From NCBI RefSeq assembly GCF_001653235.2, contig NC_035791.1, positions 1,860,001-1,924,000 on the forward strand: a stretch of 64,000 nucleotides of DNA, in the 5' to 3' direction. Shown here in pieces: positions 50,001-61,010 of this stretch (its first letter is position 1; every line of letters begins with the position of its first letter). This DNA is from Pochonia chlamydosporia 170 (lineage: Eukaryota; Ascomycota; Sordariomycetes; Hypocreales; Clavicipitaceae). A program made the position numbers and the translations under genes. The notes beneath the pieces were generated by a model that worked only from the letters and a program-made list of their open reading frames with translations, was not told the origin of the DNA and did no database searches.

Positions 50001-52921
50001 GATCATTTTCGATGCCGATTACTATACACGACCCCTTCTCTTAACAAAGGGTGGTATTCCTCCCGTTGTCCCTCGTTGTGACCCTGTAATCCAGGGCCTG
50101 ATGGGGAACGGCGGAAAAGGAACTTGGCGGATGCCTTTCGGCTCTTCCGCCGAACTGGGCAGAGAAATGTTCTCGCGACAAGACCTGGTTGATTAGTCTT
50201 GCTCCACGCAGATGCCGGGATCAAGGGTCCAAAGCAAAGAATACCACTCCGTCCAAAGGTGGGCTGAAAAGCCACTGAGCAAAGCAGCTCCTGGTTTTGG
50301 GAGCAAACACACCAGAATGTTTCGATCGGATAAGAGGCCCAAAACGCCTCACACAACGGTTTTCTTGTGGCTGAAAGCCAACCGAACTGCGGCACGTTTC
50401 TCTGTGAACTGGCCAACGCCTATTCTGTGGGTTCCATGTTGATGGCAACATGAGGCTTTAGCCATGTCTTAGATCGACATCGGCGGCTTGTGGCCTTCTT
50501 TGCTTCCAACTCTGCACTGAAAGACATGACAAAATTGCAAAATCCCATCATCACCAAAGGCGTTAACCTTTTTCTGGTAGACGATTAAACCTGCCTGTGC
50601 ACAAATCGGCCAGGGTTACGGAGTAGTGGAAGTGGAGGCGGCATTTACAAATCATGGACCAGCGCAGCCCACCAACCTTGTGCCGGTCAGCAAGATCGAT
50701 GGCCTCGCTAGACTGCACTGGCCTAGTGGCTTTTACATCTCGGGTAACTTGCAGAGTGTCCTGAAGCAGTGGCTAACACTCACATTGATTAGTGGGATAC
50801 ATAATTCAGCTGCTGTGGCGCGTGACGCTGGGATGGTGAGCCTTTCATTTACAGGACGCGACATCGTCAACGCCTAGTAATCTGTGCTTCAGGTCGTGGT
50901 TCTGGTGACATTGAGGGCTAGCGAGGAACTGGGCCCTACCAGCCCTTTCTCTTTCCACTAAATTCGGTTTATGGCGATGGAACCGAAGTGGCTCGGCATC
51001 TGGCCATGGCAGATTGAGTGGGCCAACCGGCTTGGTTTCACTTCTTGATGATTATTGTTTCACTCACATCACTGTTCTTTCGTTTGTTCTAGGTGTCTTG
51101 TCCTCTCCTTCATTCGGTTTCGTGTGACAAGTCACTTCGTACTTGTTATAATCCTGTTAGAAAGGAGTTGTACAGATGTGACTTTTTGGTGGTCTCGTCA
51201 AAGGTTTGCTCCTGTTATGCCAATGCCTCCCTGAACTCAGCGTAGCGCAAATCCCCCAGGATGTGTCGCCACCAATCGCATGGACAAAGTCTTCTAGCAT
51301 TTCCATGACCTTGGTCGGAGAATTAGAAGGGTGGTGGCTAAGAATAACATGTGGCTTCGAACCCATGAGCGAAGAAGGGATCCAAGCACTGATCAGGTCT
51401 CATATACGATCACTGTCATCAAAATGTGACTGCTTACAAGGGGATATATCAGCAGATTATCAGATGGCAGTAACGATGAAACCTCATTCGGCGGAAAACC
51501 AACCGAAAATACAGACAATCAAAAATGAGTTGATGGAACCCGAGAAGTCCTATGTTGCCTAGGCTGCTTGGAAATATGGCAAGGTCATGCCTGGTTACCA
51601 AATGAACGCCGACGATGTCACAATAGAGAAGGAAAACAAAGACCTACCAAGTTCGAGCCTTACAATCCCTGCTTCAGCTGTGCCTGCAAGTCTTCTAGCT
51701 CAGCTTCAGCGTCGTAACCCTACAGAATTTGGAAGAGATAGCGAAGGCGGATTCCGGAGCTGGCTGGACCGTAACAGGGGTCACCCACTTTAGCATCTTG
51801 GCCGCTCATCCACAACTGATCCCATCCGCAAATCTGCTAATGCAGGTCCACAAGATCGGGTTAGTTTCAGAAAAAGCTCAAGGCTGTCCATCAACCATCT
51901 CGGCCTAGAACCAGATTCTGAGTGGATCACTAAGCACTGGTCCTTGATTGAGGTCAACTTTCTCGTAAACATGCAGGACAGCTGTCTGTGCAGGAGTCCA
52001 GTGCAGTCCGTGCCACCAGGGACAGTGGCTCTTTGTTCATGGATTTCAACTCCATCTGCGCCAATAGAAGACTTCCTATCCGTCACTCGCCTTGACCTTT
52101 CCTAAACAGGTAAAGGTAACTCGGCGCTCGCTCTCCTCTCTGTGTTTGATTTCTGAGATGGCAGTCAACTTGGTAGCGGCTTGGCTGGGAAGCTTAGAAG
52201 TTCTCTATATACTTTGTTGAAGTTCTATTGATCTGTTCTGATTTGTCCGTTAATTGTCAAGGGCATCTTGTTGTCGTACCGGTACAACACCACAAAGGCA
52301 CAGGGGCCCCTTTCCAACGAGCGAAATCAAAAGAAAAAACCGCCCCCAACTGGACGGTGAGTACTCTAGGTTATTAGCAGACTACGGCCTCGCCAGTGGG
52401 GACAAGGATTGTGGGACGAGGCCTAAAAATTGGCGATGTCGACGTTGAGCTTCACGAACCCCTGGAGCCCACCCGACAATGCGCGGCTCGGCCTTCTTCT
52501 CATCAGCCCCAGGATATCCGTAGGCAAAGGCATGGCCCTATGACCAGACGACCTAGTGTAGCTGGCTTCAGGTTCCGCCGAGGCGAGCAGGGATAAGAGA
52601 TCGGACAAGGCAAGGTCCTCGCGGGCATTGCTGATTCTACCTTGCTGCAGAGTTCTTCTGCTCTTAATCCCGATTCAGTCGACGTTGGGAGTGTGCGAAA
52701 GTCTAGGCCTCGACTGCCGGTCCGGGGTACCTGCTAGTTGTTTGCGAAATTTAGAATTCTCGATTATATATAGCCTTGACATCCCGCTATGTCTGCTCTC
52801 AAAGGCGTCTCCCTCTTGCCTATATCGCCGAGTCTTCTCCCTGTGTTGTGGGAAAATTGGACTACCTGTCTCTCGCTCATCCTTCAGCTTCATCCTTTCG
52901 TTTTTCCATTCATCTAATAAC
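47006..52921. other. Gene-free stretch of about 5.9 kb
   Basis: No frame with recognisable domains or convincing splice structure. It contains a TACCTAGGTA (47402) and two TACGGAGTA-type motifs (49439, 50617). Two consecutive + frames (51206-51562 and 51587-51793) look somewhat protein-like but contain nothing I can place. The last 300 bp are the promoter and 5' UTR of the WSC gene. Confidence 0.5.
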
Positions 52922-55392
52922 ATGACCTTGTACAGGTCAGCCTTGGCCGCGGCGGCCGTGGCTCTTGTTCCACTCACTCAAGCATGGAACATTGAGCTGC
53001 CTCCCTGCATTGAGCCTTTCAAGCCATTCGTTTACTCCGGCTGTTTTCAAGATGGAAATCCCAATGCCCTCATCTTCAGGTCAAGCATTGACCAGAATAA
53101 CATGACGGTTGAGAAGTGTATTGCTGAATGCAAGGGTAAGTCTCTCAAGCTGGCGTTGACTTTCGTTATTCCCCAATCCGATCTGAGACATGGGCTACAT
53201 CTATCTGAAATGCAACTAACGTGATTCAAGGCAATGGCTTCCGTTATGCTGGTCTCGAATACTATGGTGTTTGTTTCTGTGGTGCCACCGTCAATGGGGC
53301 TCAGCTCGACGAGTCCAAGTGCTCATTTCCCTGCAGCGGAAACAAAACTCAGACGTGCGGCGGCGACAACACTCTCTCTGTCTACCAGGATCCCACCTTT
53401 CCCACCGAAGACGTCGACGTTGATGATTACAAGCTTCTTGGCTGCTACACTGATGACTCAACCAAGGGCCGTACACTCTCTTACCCCATTGACCTGGAGC
53501 CGTCTACTTTCACTACCAAGAAATGTCTTGCTGCTTGTGAGAAGGAAGGCTTCCCCTTTGCTGGCGTGGAGTTTGGCAAGGAGTGTTGGTGTGGTGTTGT
53601 CCTCGCCAACGATACCGCCAAGGTTGATGCGTCCCAGTGCAACATGCCTTGCCAGGGTGATGCTTCTGATACTTGTGGTGGACGGGGTCGTATGAACTTG
53701 TGGGTTGCTAAGGATCTTGAGTCTCTTGAGCCTTGTGGTCATAAGCCTAGCACGACTACCACTCCTCTGCCTCCTATTACTACTACCACGAAGAAGCCTT
53801 CTGATACAACCACTACCCAGAAGCCTACTACTACAACCACTAAGCCTGATACCACGACCAAGAAGCCTTCTACTACGTCTACCAAGCCTGACACCACCAC
53901 CAAGAAGCCCACCACAACTACTAAGCCTGATACAACTACCAAGAAGCCAACTACAACATCGACTTGTGATGATGAGACTACCACCACCAAGAAGCCAACC
54001 ACTACTACCAAGCCTGATACCACAACCAAGAAGCCGACTACCACCACCAAGCCTGATACCACAACCAAGAAACCTACCACAACTACTAAGCCCGACACCA
54101 CGACCAAGAAGCCGTCTACTACTACCAAGCCGGATACTACCAAGAAGCCCACCACAACTACTAAGCCTGATACAACTACGAAGAAACCAACTACAACCTC
54201 GACTTGTGATGATGAGACTACCACCACCAAGCGTGGCACTACAACTAAGAAGTCTACTTCAACTTCAACTTGTGATGATGAGACGACTACGACCAGAAGA
54301 CCTCATACCACCACAACCAGACGCAACACGTCGACCAAGCCCACAACCACTACCAAGCGAGACACCACAACAACAAGACGGCCTCATACTACTACCACCA
54401 AGCGTTTCACCACGACTACTAAGCCAACCACGACCAAAAAGGTTCCTCACACTACTACCAACCTTTGCACGGCCACTGTTACTCTGCCCCCCAAGTGCGA
54501 GTGGAAGTGTGGTAACTGGTGCGCTCCTCCTCTGCCGCCCTGGGCAGACAGGAACGGCTGCACCATTGCACAGAAGACTTGCCACAAGCAGATCTCTTCT
54601 TGCTTCAAGAACGCCGGATGGCCTGGCTCCGTTGAGTGCTTCAAGTTCAAGGCTTGGTGTGCATACATTGACACTTACTGCTCATCTTCTTGCCCTTCCA
54701 ACAAGTGTGGTAAATCGGATTGCTGGAACAAGCACCACGGCGGCGGCAAGCCTCCTGGTAATCCTCCTACTACTACTACCACTGTCTACCCATGCCCAAC
54801 TACCAGCAAACCAGTTCCTACCACCACCAAGCCCGGTCCTGGATGCCCCAAGCCAACTAACATCTGCACCCAGCCTACCAACCAGAGGTACGGCTATGGT
54901 CCTGGAAAGCCCGTTGGCGGCATTCCACTGCCCGTTGTAGACTGCAATGATGTCAAAGAAGAGTTCGATCAGAAGCCCTTCAAGTTCTACACTGATGCCG
55001 ATACCCGCAAGTGCCCTGGCTTCCCTTGGCCGCAGTGGCCCAACGTGTGTGCGCAGGCTTGTAAGGAACAGTACACCGAGTGTGTCGAGACTTATATCAA
55101 GGGCTGTGAGGATGGCAATCTCTATGACCGATCCTGGTCGAGCTCCTCTTCCTCGTCTTCCTGGTCTGGCTCGTGGTCAGGAAATGGAGGTGCCGCCGCC
55201 TGTGCCGTTGCTGGCTCTGGAAACTCCGGAGCCTGGGCTAGAGCCGGTTCCGACAACGTTCAATGCTGGGGTAAGGGCGGCAACAAGCCTAGCTCTGCTC
55301 TTGAGCGTTGCAAGGCTCAGTACCAGGACTGTGTGAATGTTAACCAGTGGGTTAACCCCAGGGACAAGTGCAAGTACTGGCCCGGCTGCTAA
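52922..55392 (+). CDS. Secreted or cell-wall WSC-domain protein with Thr-rich repeat stalk
   Basis: Two exons, join(52922..53135,53231..55392), 791 aa; the 95-nt intron (GTAAGT..CAAG) is phase 1 and splits WSC domain 1. A signal peptide (LYRSALAAAAVALVPLTQA, cleavage near 20) precedes two WSC domains, at about 36-125 (YSGCFQDG, CIAECKG, CFCG, CGG) and about 145-240 (LLGCYTDD, CLAACEKEG, CWCG, TCGG), Cys-rich folds thought to bind carbohydrate. Residues about 243-482 are a Thr/Lys/Pro stalk built from KPDTTTKKPTTTT units, expected to be heavily O-mannosylated, interrupted three times by TSTCDDETTTT. The C-terminal 300 residues are Cys-rich with a Ser/Trp/Gly patch and end in KCKYWPGC. There is no membrane span or GPI signal, so it is not a Wsc1-type sensor; secretion to the wall or a matrix role is inference. 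Confidence 0.88.
53790..54460 (+). repeat. Thr/Lys/Pro-coding minisatellite
   Basis: Imperfect tandem copies of an about 39-nt unit encoding KPDTTTKKPTTTT, with interspersed TSTCDDETTTT blocks near 53957, 54197 and 54263. The bias creates long antisense frames rich in Val and Gly that are not genes. Confidence 0.9.
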
Positions 55393-56157
55393 GCTTCTCT
55401 TCGATGCTTACCATGGGCAAAGCCCGGTGACGATGTTTAAAAAGACTCACGGTTATCCGATAAAGACATAAAGAGGTGTATGTATATGGTATTTTGACCA
55501 CTCGAGTCAACTTTTAATTAGTTACCTCGGCGTTGTCTCAACACGCTGTTAGATAAAACGTTCCTTCTGAATATATATAATTCTTATTTTTGTCATCTTG
55601 ATGGCCTTTCTCTATGATTCGTTCCGGTGATATTCTGTATGCCTGTCCAGGGACATTGCCTTGATTGTGTACCTTGATTCTCGCACGCTTGATTATGAGT
55701 TGTTTTGTAAACTCACGTCTACCATGTGTTGTGATGTGAGGTCAATGAACATACTTTGCTGGTTCGTACGTGATTGGTAAGTTGCCTTATTTGCTTTTGA
55801 TGGTGGGAGTTGCAATGAAGACAAGATACATCCCACCTGTTCATTTCGTGCGATGATAATGCACAAACGTGTATTGGTAGAAGTTTAGAATATACCTCAA
55901 CTTTTCAAATGGCCAACCAATATTGACCAAAGTAGCGGCATTTTCAACATACATGGGAAGTATATGCTCTAATACAAATATCCCCCCTGAAAAACCAGCG
56001 TGATGCATTATTCCCTCTTCACATGTCAAAAACCAAACAAAAAACAAACTAGAAAATATTGCCAAGCGACAAACTCCAACATATAGGGTAGCTCCACCAC
56101 AACCACCTCACCTCTTCACATCACACAAATTCATACCACCACCATCACCCATACAAA
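55393..56157. other. Intergenic between the WSC gene and the DFG10-like gene
   Basis: 3' flank of the WSC gene followed by an A/C-rich leader directly before the ATG at 56158. No gene seen. Confidence 0.55.
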
Positions 56158-57183
56158 ATGGAATTCCTCAAACACCTCCCAGAAACACTATCAGCAGTCC
56201 CCCCCTCAACATACTGCCAAACATTCTTCCTCCTAGCAACCACAGTCGTCCTATCACTACACATCCTCCCCAATGAAGCACGCAACACACTCACCAGCTA
56301 CGGCGCGCGGCGGTCCGACACCGCACCACCGCAATCTAATACGCTTTCTCTCCTCCGAAAAGTAACATCGATAGGACAGGTGCCCCATTCGTTCTTCTGG
56401 CACTTCTATCTCCTTTCGACGTGCCTATCTGCCGTTTGGGCATGGCAGTATCTTGCGCAGGGGGCGGGGATGGGCTTTATAGCAGAGAAGCAGGTCTTGT
56501 TCAAGGAGCCGTCTGTGGAGCTGGGACGCGTGTTTCTGGCGTGGATGATGATGGCTCTTCAGGGTGGGAGGAGGTTGTATGAGTGTTTTTGGGTGGTGAA
56601 GCCTGGGAGGACGCCTATGTGGGTTGTGCATTGGGCTTTGGGGTTGTCGTTTTATGCGATTATGAGTGTCTCTGTGTGGGTGGAGGGATCTGGTAAGTTT
56701 TCTTTTCTTTTCTTCTTTTTAATTAACAGGTGCTGCGAGGAGGGATTGATGTTGTGTGAGGGGTTTAAAGATGGTGGCTAATGAGATCAAGGGGCTATTC
56801 TTGAGTCGTGGGAAACTCCCAAGGCAGCTGTGCTATTGTCTTCGCGTGTTCCGTCTACGCTGGCCGTGTTCTTTGCTGCTTGGATCAAGCAGAATGCGTG
56901 TCATAGACATCTGGCCAGTTTGAAAAAGTACACGCTGCCGAGTGAGGGCATGTTCAAGTATATTGTCTGCCCACATTATACATGCGAGTGCGCCATATAT
57001 CTTGCCATTTCGTACATGGCAGCGCCGCCTGGAAAGACGTTCAACATGTCCGTCTTGTGTGGGCTCGCTTTTGTCGTGGCTAATCTCGGCTCTACGGCAT
57101 ACGGTACCAAGCAGTGGTATGCTGATAAGTTTGGTGCAGATAAGGTGGCTAAAAAATGGAGTATGATTCCCGGTATATTCTAG
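56158..57183 (+). CDS. DFG10: Polyprenal reductase, Dfg10/SRD5A3 family
   Basis: Two exons, join(56158..56692,56792..57183), 308 aa; the 99-nt intron (GTAAGT..CAAG, CTAAT branch point) is phase 1 and joins EGSG-AILESWE. A multi-span membrane protein of the 3-oxo-5-alpha-steroid 4-dehydrogenase fold. The C-terminal half carries the family motifs CPHYTCECAIYLAI and LGSTAYGTKQWYADKFG, then ending in MIPGIF. Earlier spans include LLATTVVLSLHIL, HFYLLSTCLSAVWAW and HWALGLSFYAIMSVSV; QGGRRLYECFWV is the usual NADPH-side motif. The enzyme acts in the ER in dolichol synthesis, needed for N-glycosylation. It is tail to tail with the ALKBH6-like gene, 54 bp apart. Confidence 0.92.
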
Positions 57184-57237
57184 AGAAGACATTGCATGGG
57201 TTCAGGATACAATCACTGTACTGTTATTAGTTTAGAA

Positions 57238-58206
57238 CTACCGCGTAGAGAACATGCTGAGCCTGTTCCCAATCTTTGACACCTTCAAGACGTCTCGATA
57301 CGTCAAACTGGTTCGAGTCTGGCGTATATTGCGTCCGTCGGCAAATTGCTGGCGGTCTCGGAGTAGTGACCAGTTTACAATGGTGTCTTCGGACAGGTTC
57401 ATGTCTTCTTCAATGTCTGCGATGCCGTGCAAATACTCTGTGTACAACTTGTCAGTTGTGATGAGTAGGCTACGGGGTTCCTGGAGAATTCTCCATGTGG
57501 GAACCGGATCTAAAGCACCATCTTCTTTGCTCTGATGCAAATCCAGGCAGAGGCTAGCTCCAAGACTGACGGTACACACAACAGGCCAATACGCAGCGCC
57601 ATCCTAGGTTGGATGAGCTTAACCGATATCAAACTACAGCGAAAGAATTAAAACACTTAACTTATGGGCCATGATGCCTACACCAGGCGGATATTCGTTG
57701 ATGAGTACGTGATTCGGCCGTTCATGAGGACTGCCAGCAAAGACATGTTCCAGCACATCGTCAGCGGTGGTGTGGGCGGCAGAGTCGGTATTGGGCATGA
57801 GGTCGAGGTCGGATCTGCCAGCGGAGGATAGGGACAAAAGTCGGGGTACAACTGGGTCTTCGAGCCACGACGGAAGAGGAGACTCGAGGAGTCTATTCTG
57901 GACGAGTTCAGATGGCCATGTCTGCAGTCTGCGATGGGTCAGTTGCTTCCATCTAGGCTTCGGTGCTGCAGCGATCTGATTCAAGGTTGTCAGTTGAAAT
58001 ACTCCGGGGCGGGGCGCAATACACAGATATGCATACGCCACCGTCGACATCACTGGGTGACGGAAAGGTAAACACACTTTGCTGAGAATAATTCGTTCTT
58101 CTTCCTCGGTGATAAAGTTGGAAATGTAATAGGCAGTTGAGGGTAAGTCCTTTATTCTGGCGTTCTCAAGTGCTGGGGGTGTTGCGACGTGGTCGTCTAC
58201 CGCCAT
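57238..58206 (-). CDS. ALKBH6-like 2-oxoglutarate/Fe(II) dioxygenase, second junction abnormal
   Basis: Three coding segments on -: 58206..58078 (43 codons, ending EEERIILSK), 57975 to about 57661, and 57603..57238. Intron 1 (102 nt, GTGTGT..CAG) is phase 0 and a multiple of three. The middle segment has PKPRWKQLTHRRLQ and LINEYPPGVGIMAHK; the last has DGAAYWPVVCTVSLGA, LQEPRSLLI, YLHGI and RTSLTYRDV. This is the ALKBH6 layout, with the metal-binding His-x-Asp split exactly at intron 2 (HK/D) and the distal His in LHGI. The only nearby donors (GTTAAG at 57661, GTGTTT at 57656) give the wrong phase for the CCTAG acceptor before GATGGC. Normal splicing would therefore lose the catalytic core. 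An in-frame upstream Met at 58254 is an alternative start. AlkB-type demethylase substrate unknown. Confidence 0.82.
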
Positions 58207-61010
58207 GCTGACGACGCTTGGTGGTAAGTGGAAGAGGCGAAAGGTCGGCAGCAAGGTGTTCTATCACAGTGCCTTGGGGGTAACAGTTCGTTGGGATGAC
58301 GACAGCTGCGATTTGGCGCAAAGTTGTACCACCACCCTTTGCTGTACGGGACAATATATGGAGTATTGAAAGCCAAGGGTGGAGGACCCTTAGAAACACG
58401 GTTGGAGGGATGGCAAGCTGTGGATGGCTTCTTCGGTGTCTCATAAGGTTGAGTTTGTCCACAGGGAAATTGACCTCAGCAGCAGGACGAAACGTGGCGT
58501 ATGTCAAGCTGTGTCGAGACACAAAGTAACATGCGCGTGTATGTTTCTTGACTGATCCGGTCTGTTGTATGGAGTACTCCGTGCTTAGAAACACCGTCGC
58601 TCTCTGAGCTCTCGAACCCTATATTGTGCGACGCAACGCCCATATGCTGACATGTGCAACCTTGGGATACTTGCCCCGTCGTTCATGGTTGCACCCAGAT
58701 CACACTGACCACCTGTGAGACTTGCTAAGCCTCAAACCTGTTACCACAAGTCGATGCTGCGTCCAGATGCTGTAATGCACAAGGGGGAATGTGTGATTGA
58801 GACCTGTGGAGGATCTGGAGTTCAATGTACTCCGTAGAGTCCAGAAGATTGAGGGACGTGCACAGTGCGTCCGGATGTGCTTCGTGCTTATTATGGTTGA
58901 CAAAGGTGAGCACAGTATGACACTCGGCAGCAATGTCTCGGTCTTGTCCAGAACGAGAGAGCAATATTCCAAGCTCTACTCCGTACTCCGTAACTCCGTT
59001 CAATATGCGGGAACATGAATGGAGAAGCTGTCACCAACTACCATGCCGTGTTATTGAAGCGCGTATCCATGAAAGAAAGCACAAGCAAGGTTTGGGCGGT
59101 GAGGAGCTAGCGATCAACAAAATGCATGATAAATAACGAAAAGGAGATGAGATTGGAGCATCTTGGACCAGACAGAAATGAGCTTTCTGCTAAAATAGAT
59201 GGGGGCTTGGGGGGCTTGCAGGCAGGACAAGTGGTGAGTGGTGGTCTGGTGAGAGTTCAATGTTGAAGTGGGCAAAGAGGTGGAGACGGAGAGCCTCCCT
59301 CCTGAGTTCATCTCGCTCATCTTGAAAGCGCTGCCCAAAGTTGTGTACAGGAGGAGAAAGTACTCAGTGGCAGTACGAAACTCACAGAGTAACCTTCCAC
59401 AAGCACGGTAAAGTGTACCAAAATTTGCAGGTGCTCGAGATAATGCTGTGCACACAGCCAGCCAGTAGGAAAGCAGCACGGCATTGAAAATGAGGGGCTC
59501 GCGTGATGGTTGATGGCTGGGGCGAGGTTGCGTTTCGGCCCAAAACTGCGCCATTTGTCTGAGGCGCTAGCTGGATCAGACCCATCTTTAATTCAGCTGG
59601 GCCAATCATTTACTGACGATCAGACCTTGGCTGTGGGTGGAAGGAGGGAGCAAGGCAGGACCAGTGCAGGAGCGACGACTTGCGTCCACGTCCCCGTCCC
59701 GTTTGCAGAGGGTAGAGGGCATTGCGCATTGCGCATTGAGCAAAACGACCGAGTTCGAAGAATGGGACCAACACGAAGGCGTTTGCGCTCACAGTCTTGG
59801 TCACAGCCCAAGCCAAGGACCAAATACGGCCAAACACGGCCAATTCAACGATAATTAAATTGACCGACGCGGACGGAGCACTTTTTCACGAGAGGACCGA
59901 AACCCGTCAGTCAATTTATGCAGTCGGTCTGCTGCGAGGTGCGAGGTGATTGATGCCTGGGGCTAACCATGTACACTCCATGTCCAGACACATCAAATGG
60001 CACTTGACCTGGTCCAGACATGTTGCAGTGTCTGGTCGGCTCCGTGGTACCGCTTCGAAATCTAAATATTGGGACGCACGGGATTGACACCAGACAGGAC
60101 TCGAGTTGGGACCACAGGTTGGCTAGCAATAATTAGCTAATGTATGTACGGTACTTGGGAGGGAGGTTGAGATTGACAGTGAATCGGCTGGCGAAGTTGC
60201 GTGGTGGATGATGATGATGATGCAAACCTCCAGTCTTGCTCAAGTCTGGTGCAAGTGAAGATTCAGTCAAAATCTCAGTCCCAGTCCAGTCTTCAGTCCC
60301 CCAGTTCCCGTCTCATTCTCTCTCCAGTCTCTCTCACACTTTCATCCCCCCGGCCCCATCCCATTTGATCCATCCACCCACCGTCCAGTCCAGCACCAAG
60401 CCAAACCCAGTAGGTTTACTGCTAGTTACTTCGTGTCAAGGTCTGTCTGTCTTGTCTTGTCTTGTTTAGCTTTGGCTCTGCTCTTGGCCTCGTCTTTGCC
60501 TCGCCTCGCCTCGCCTCGCCTTACCATTTCTCCTCCGTTTTACATCCTACCATCCATCCATCTCATTTTCCTTCGCCACCATCTTCGCCGCCGCCACAGC
60601 TCCCAAACCGAAACCTCTCCCTCGATCAACGCATTCCTTCTAGCCATCCTGTGGTGGCCAGTCCCTTCAGCGCTCATCATTTCTCTGTCGGCAAGTGGCT
60701 CTGTCGACAGCGACAACAACAACAACACGATACAATCCCTCTTCGTACACACGACGCACTCGTCCAGCTTGCCCGTCTCGGGGCTCGTCAAAAGAAGCCC
60801 TTGATAGGGGCTGCACTTTCGTCCATTACCCCAACGTTTTGCACGCCGTACCCGGCCCCCAGTTGAGGTTTTTGTCTGTAGTCGTTTTGTCTCGATCGCT
60901 CCAATTCAATCGCCCACTCACGACTCATCCCACACTGTCGTCCCAGTCGACCTCCCGTTTCGTTTTTCCAGGATGGTGGTAGTCGCTCGCTCTTCTCTCA
61001 GATAAATGAC
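58207..61010. other. Intergenic region of about 2.8 kb between ALKBH6-like and HOS4-like genes
   Basis: Divergent promoter region for the two genes. It carries a cluster of TACGGAGTA-type motifs (58568-58583, 58828, 58977, 58984). From about 60.2 kb the + strand is C/T-rich with CTTGT and CGCCT tandem repeats (60450-60520), as expected of a long 5' UTR of the HOS4-like gene. No gene seen. Confidence 0.5.
60450..60520. repeat. CTTGT and CGCCT pentanucleotide repeats
   Basis: Three CTTGT units and four CGCCT units in the pyrimidine-rich leader of the HOS4-like gene. Confidence 0.7.

Noticed and set aside
51350..51440. Minus-strand GGTTCGAAGCC, a good B-box match
   Set aside because: No matching A box, anticodon stem or acceptor stem could be drawn in the surrounding 80 nt.
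53739..54940. Long frames on both strands within the WSC gene (Val/Gly-rich on -, Leu/Pro/Arg-rich on +)
   Set aside because: They are alternative readings of the Thr/Lys/Pro repeat; the WSC domains and cysteines are in the other frame.
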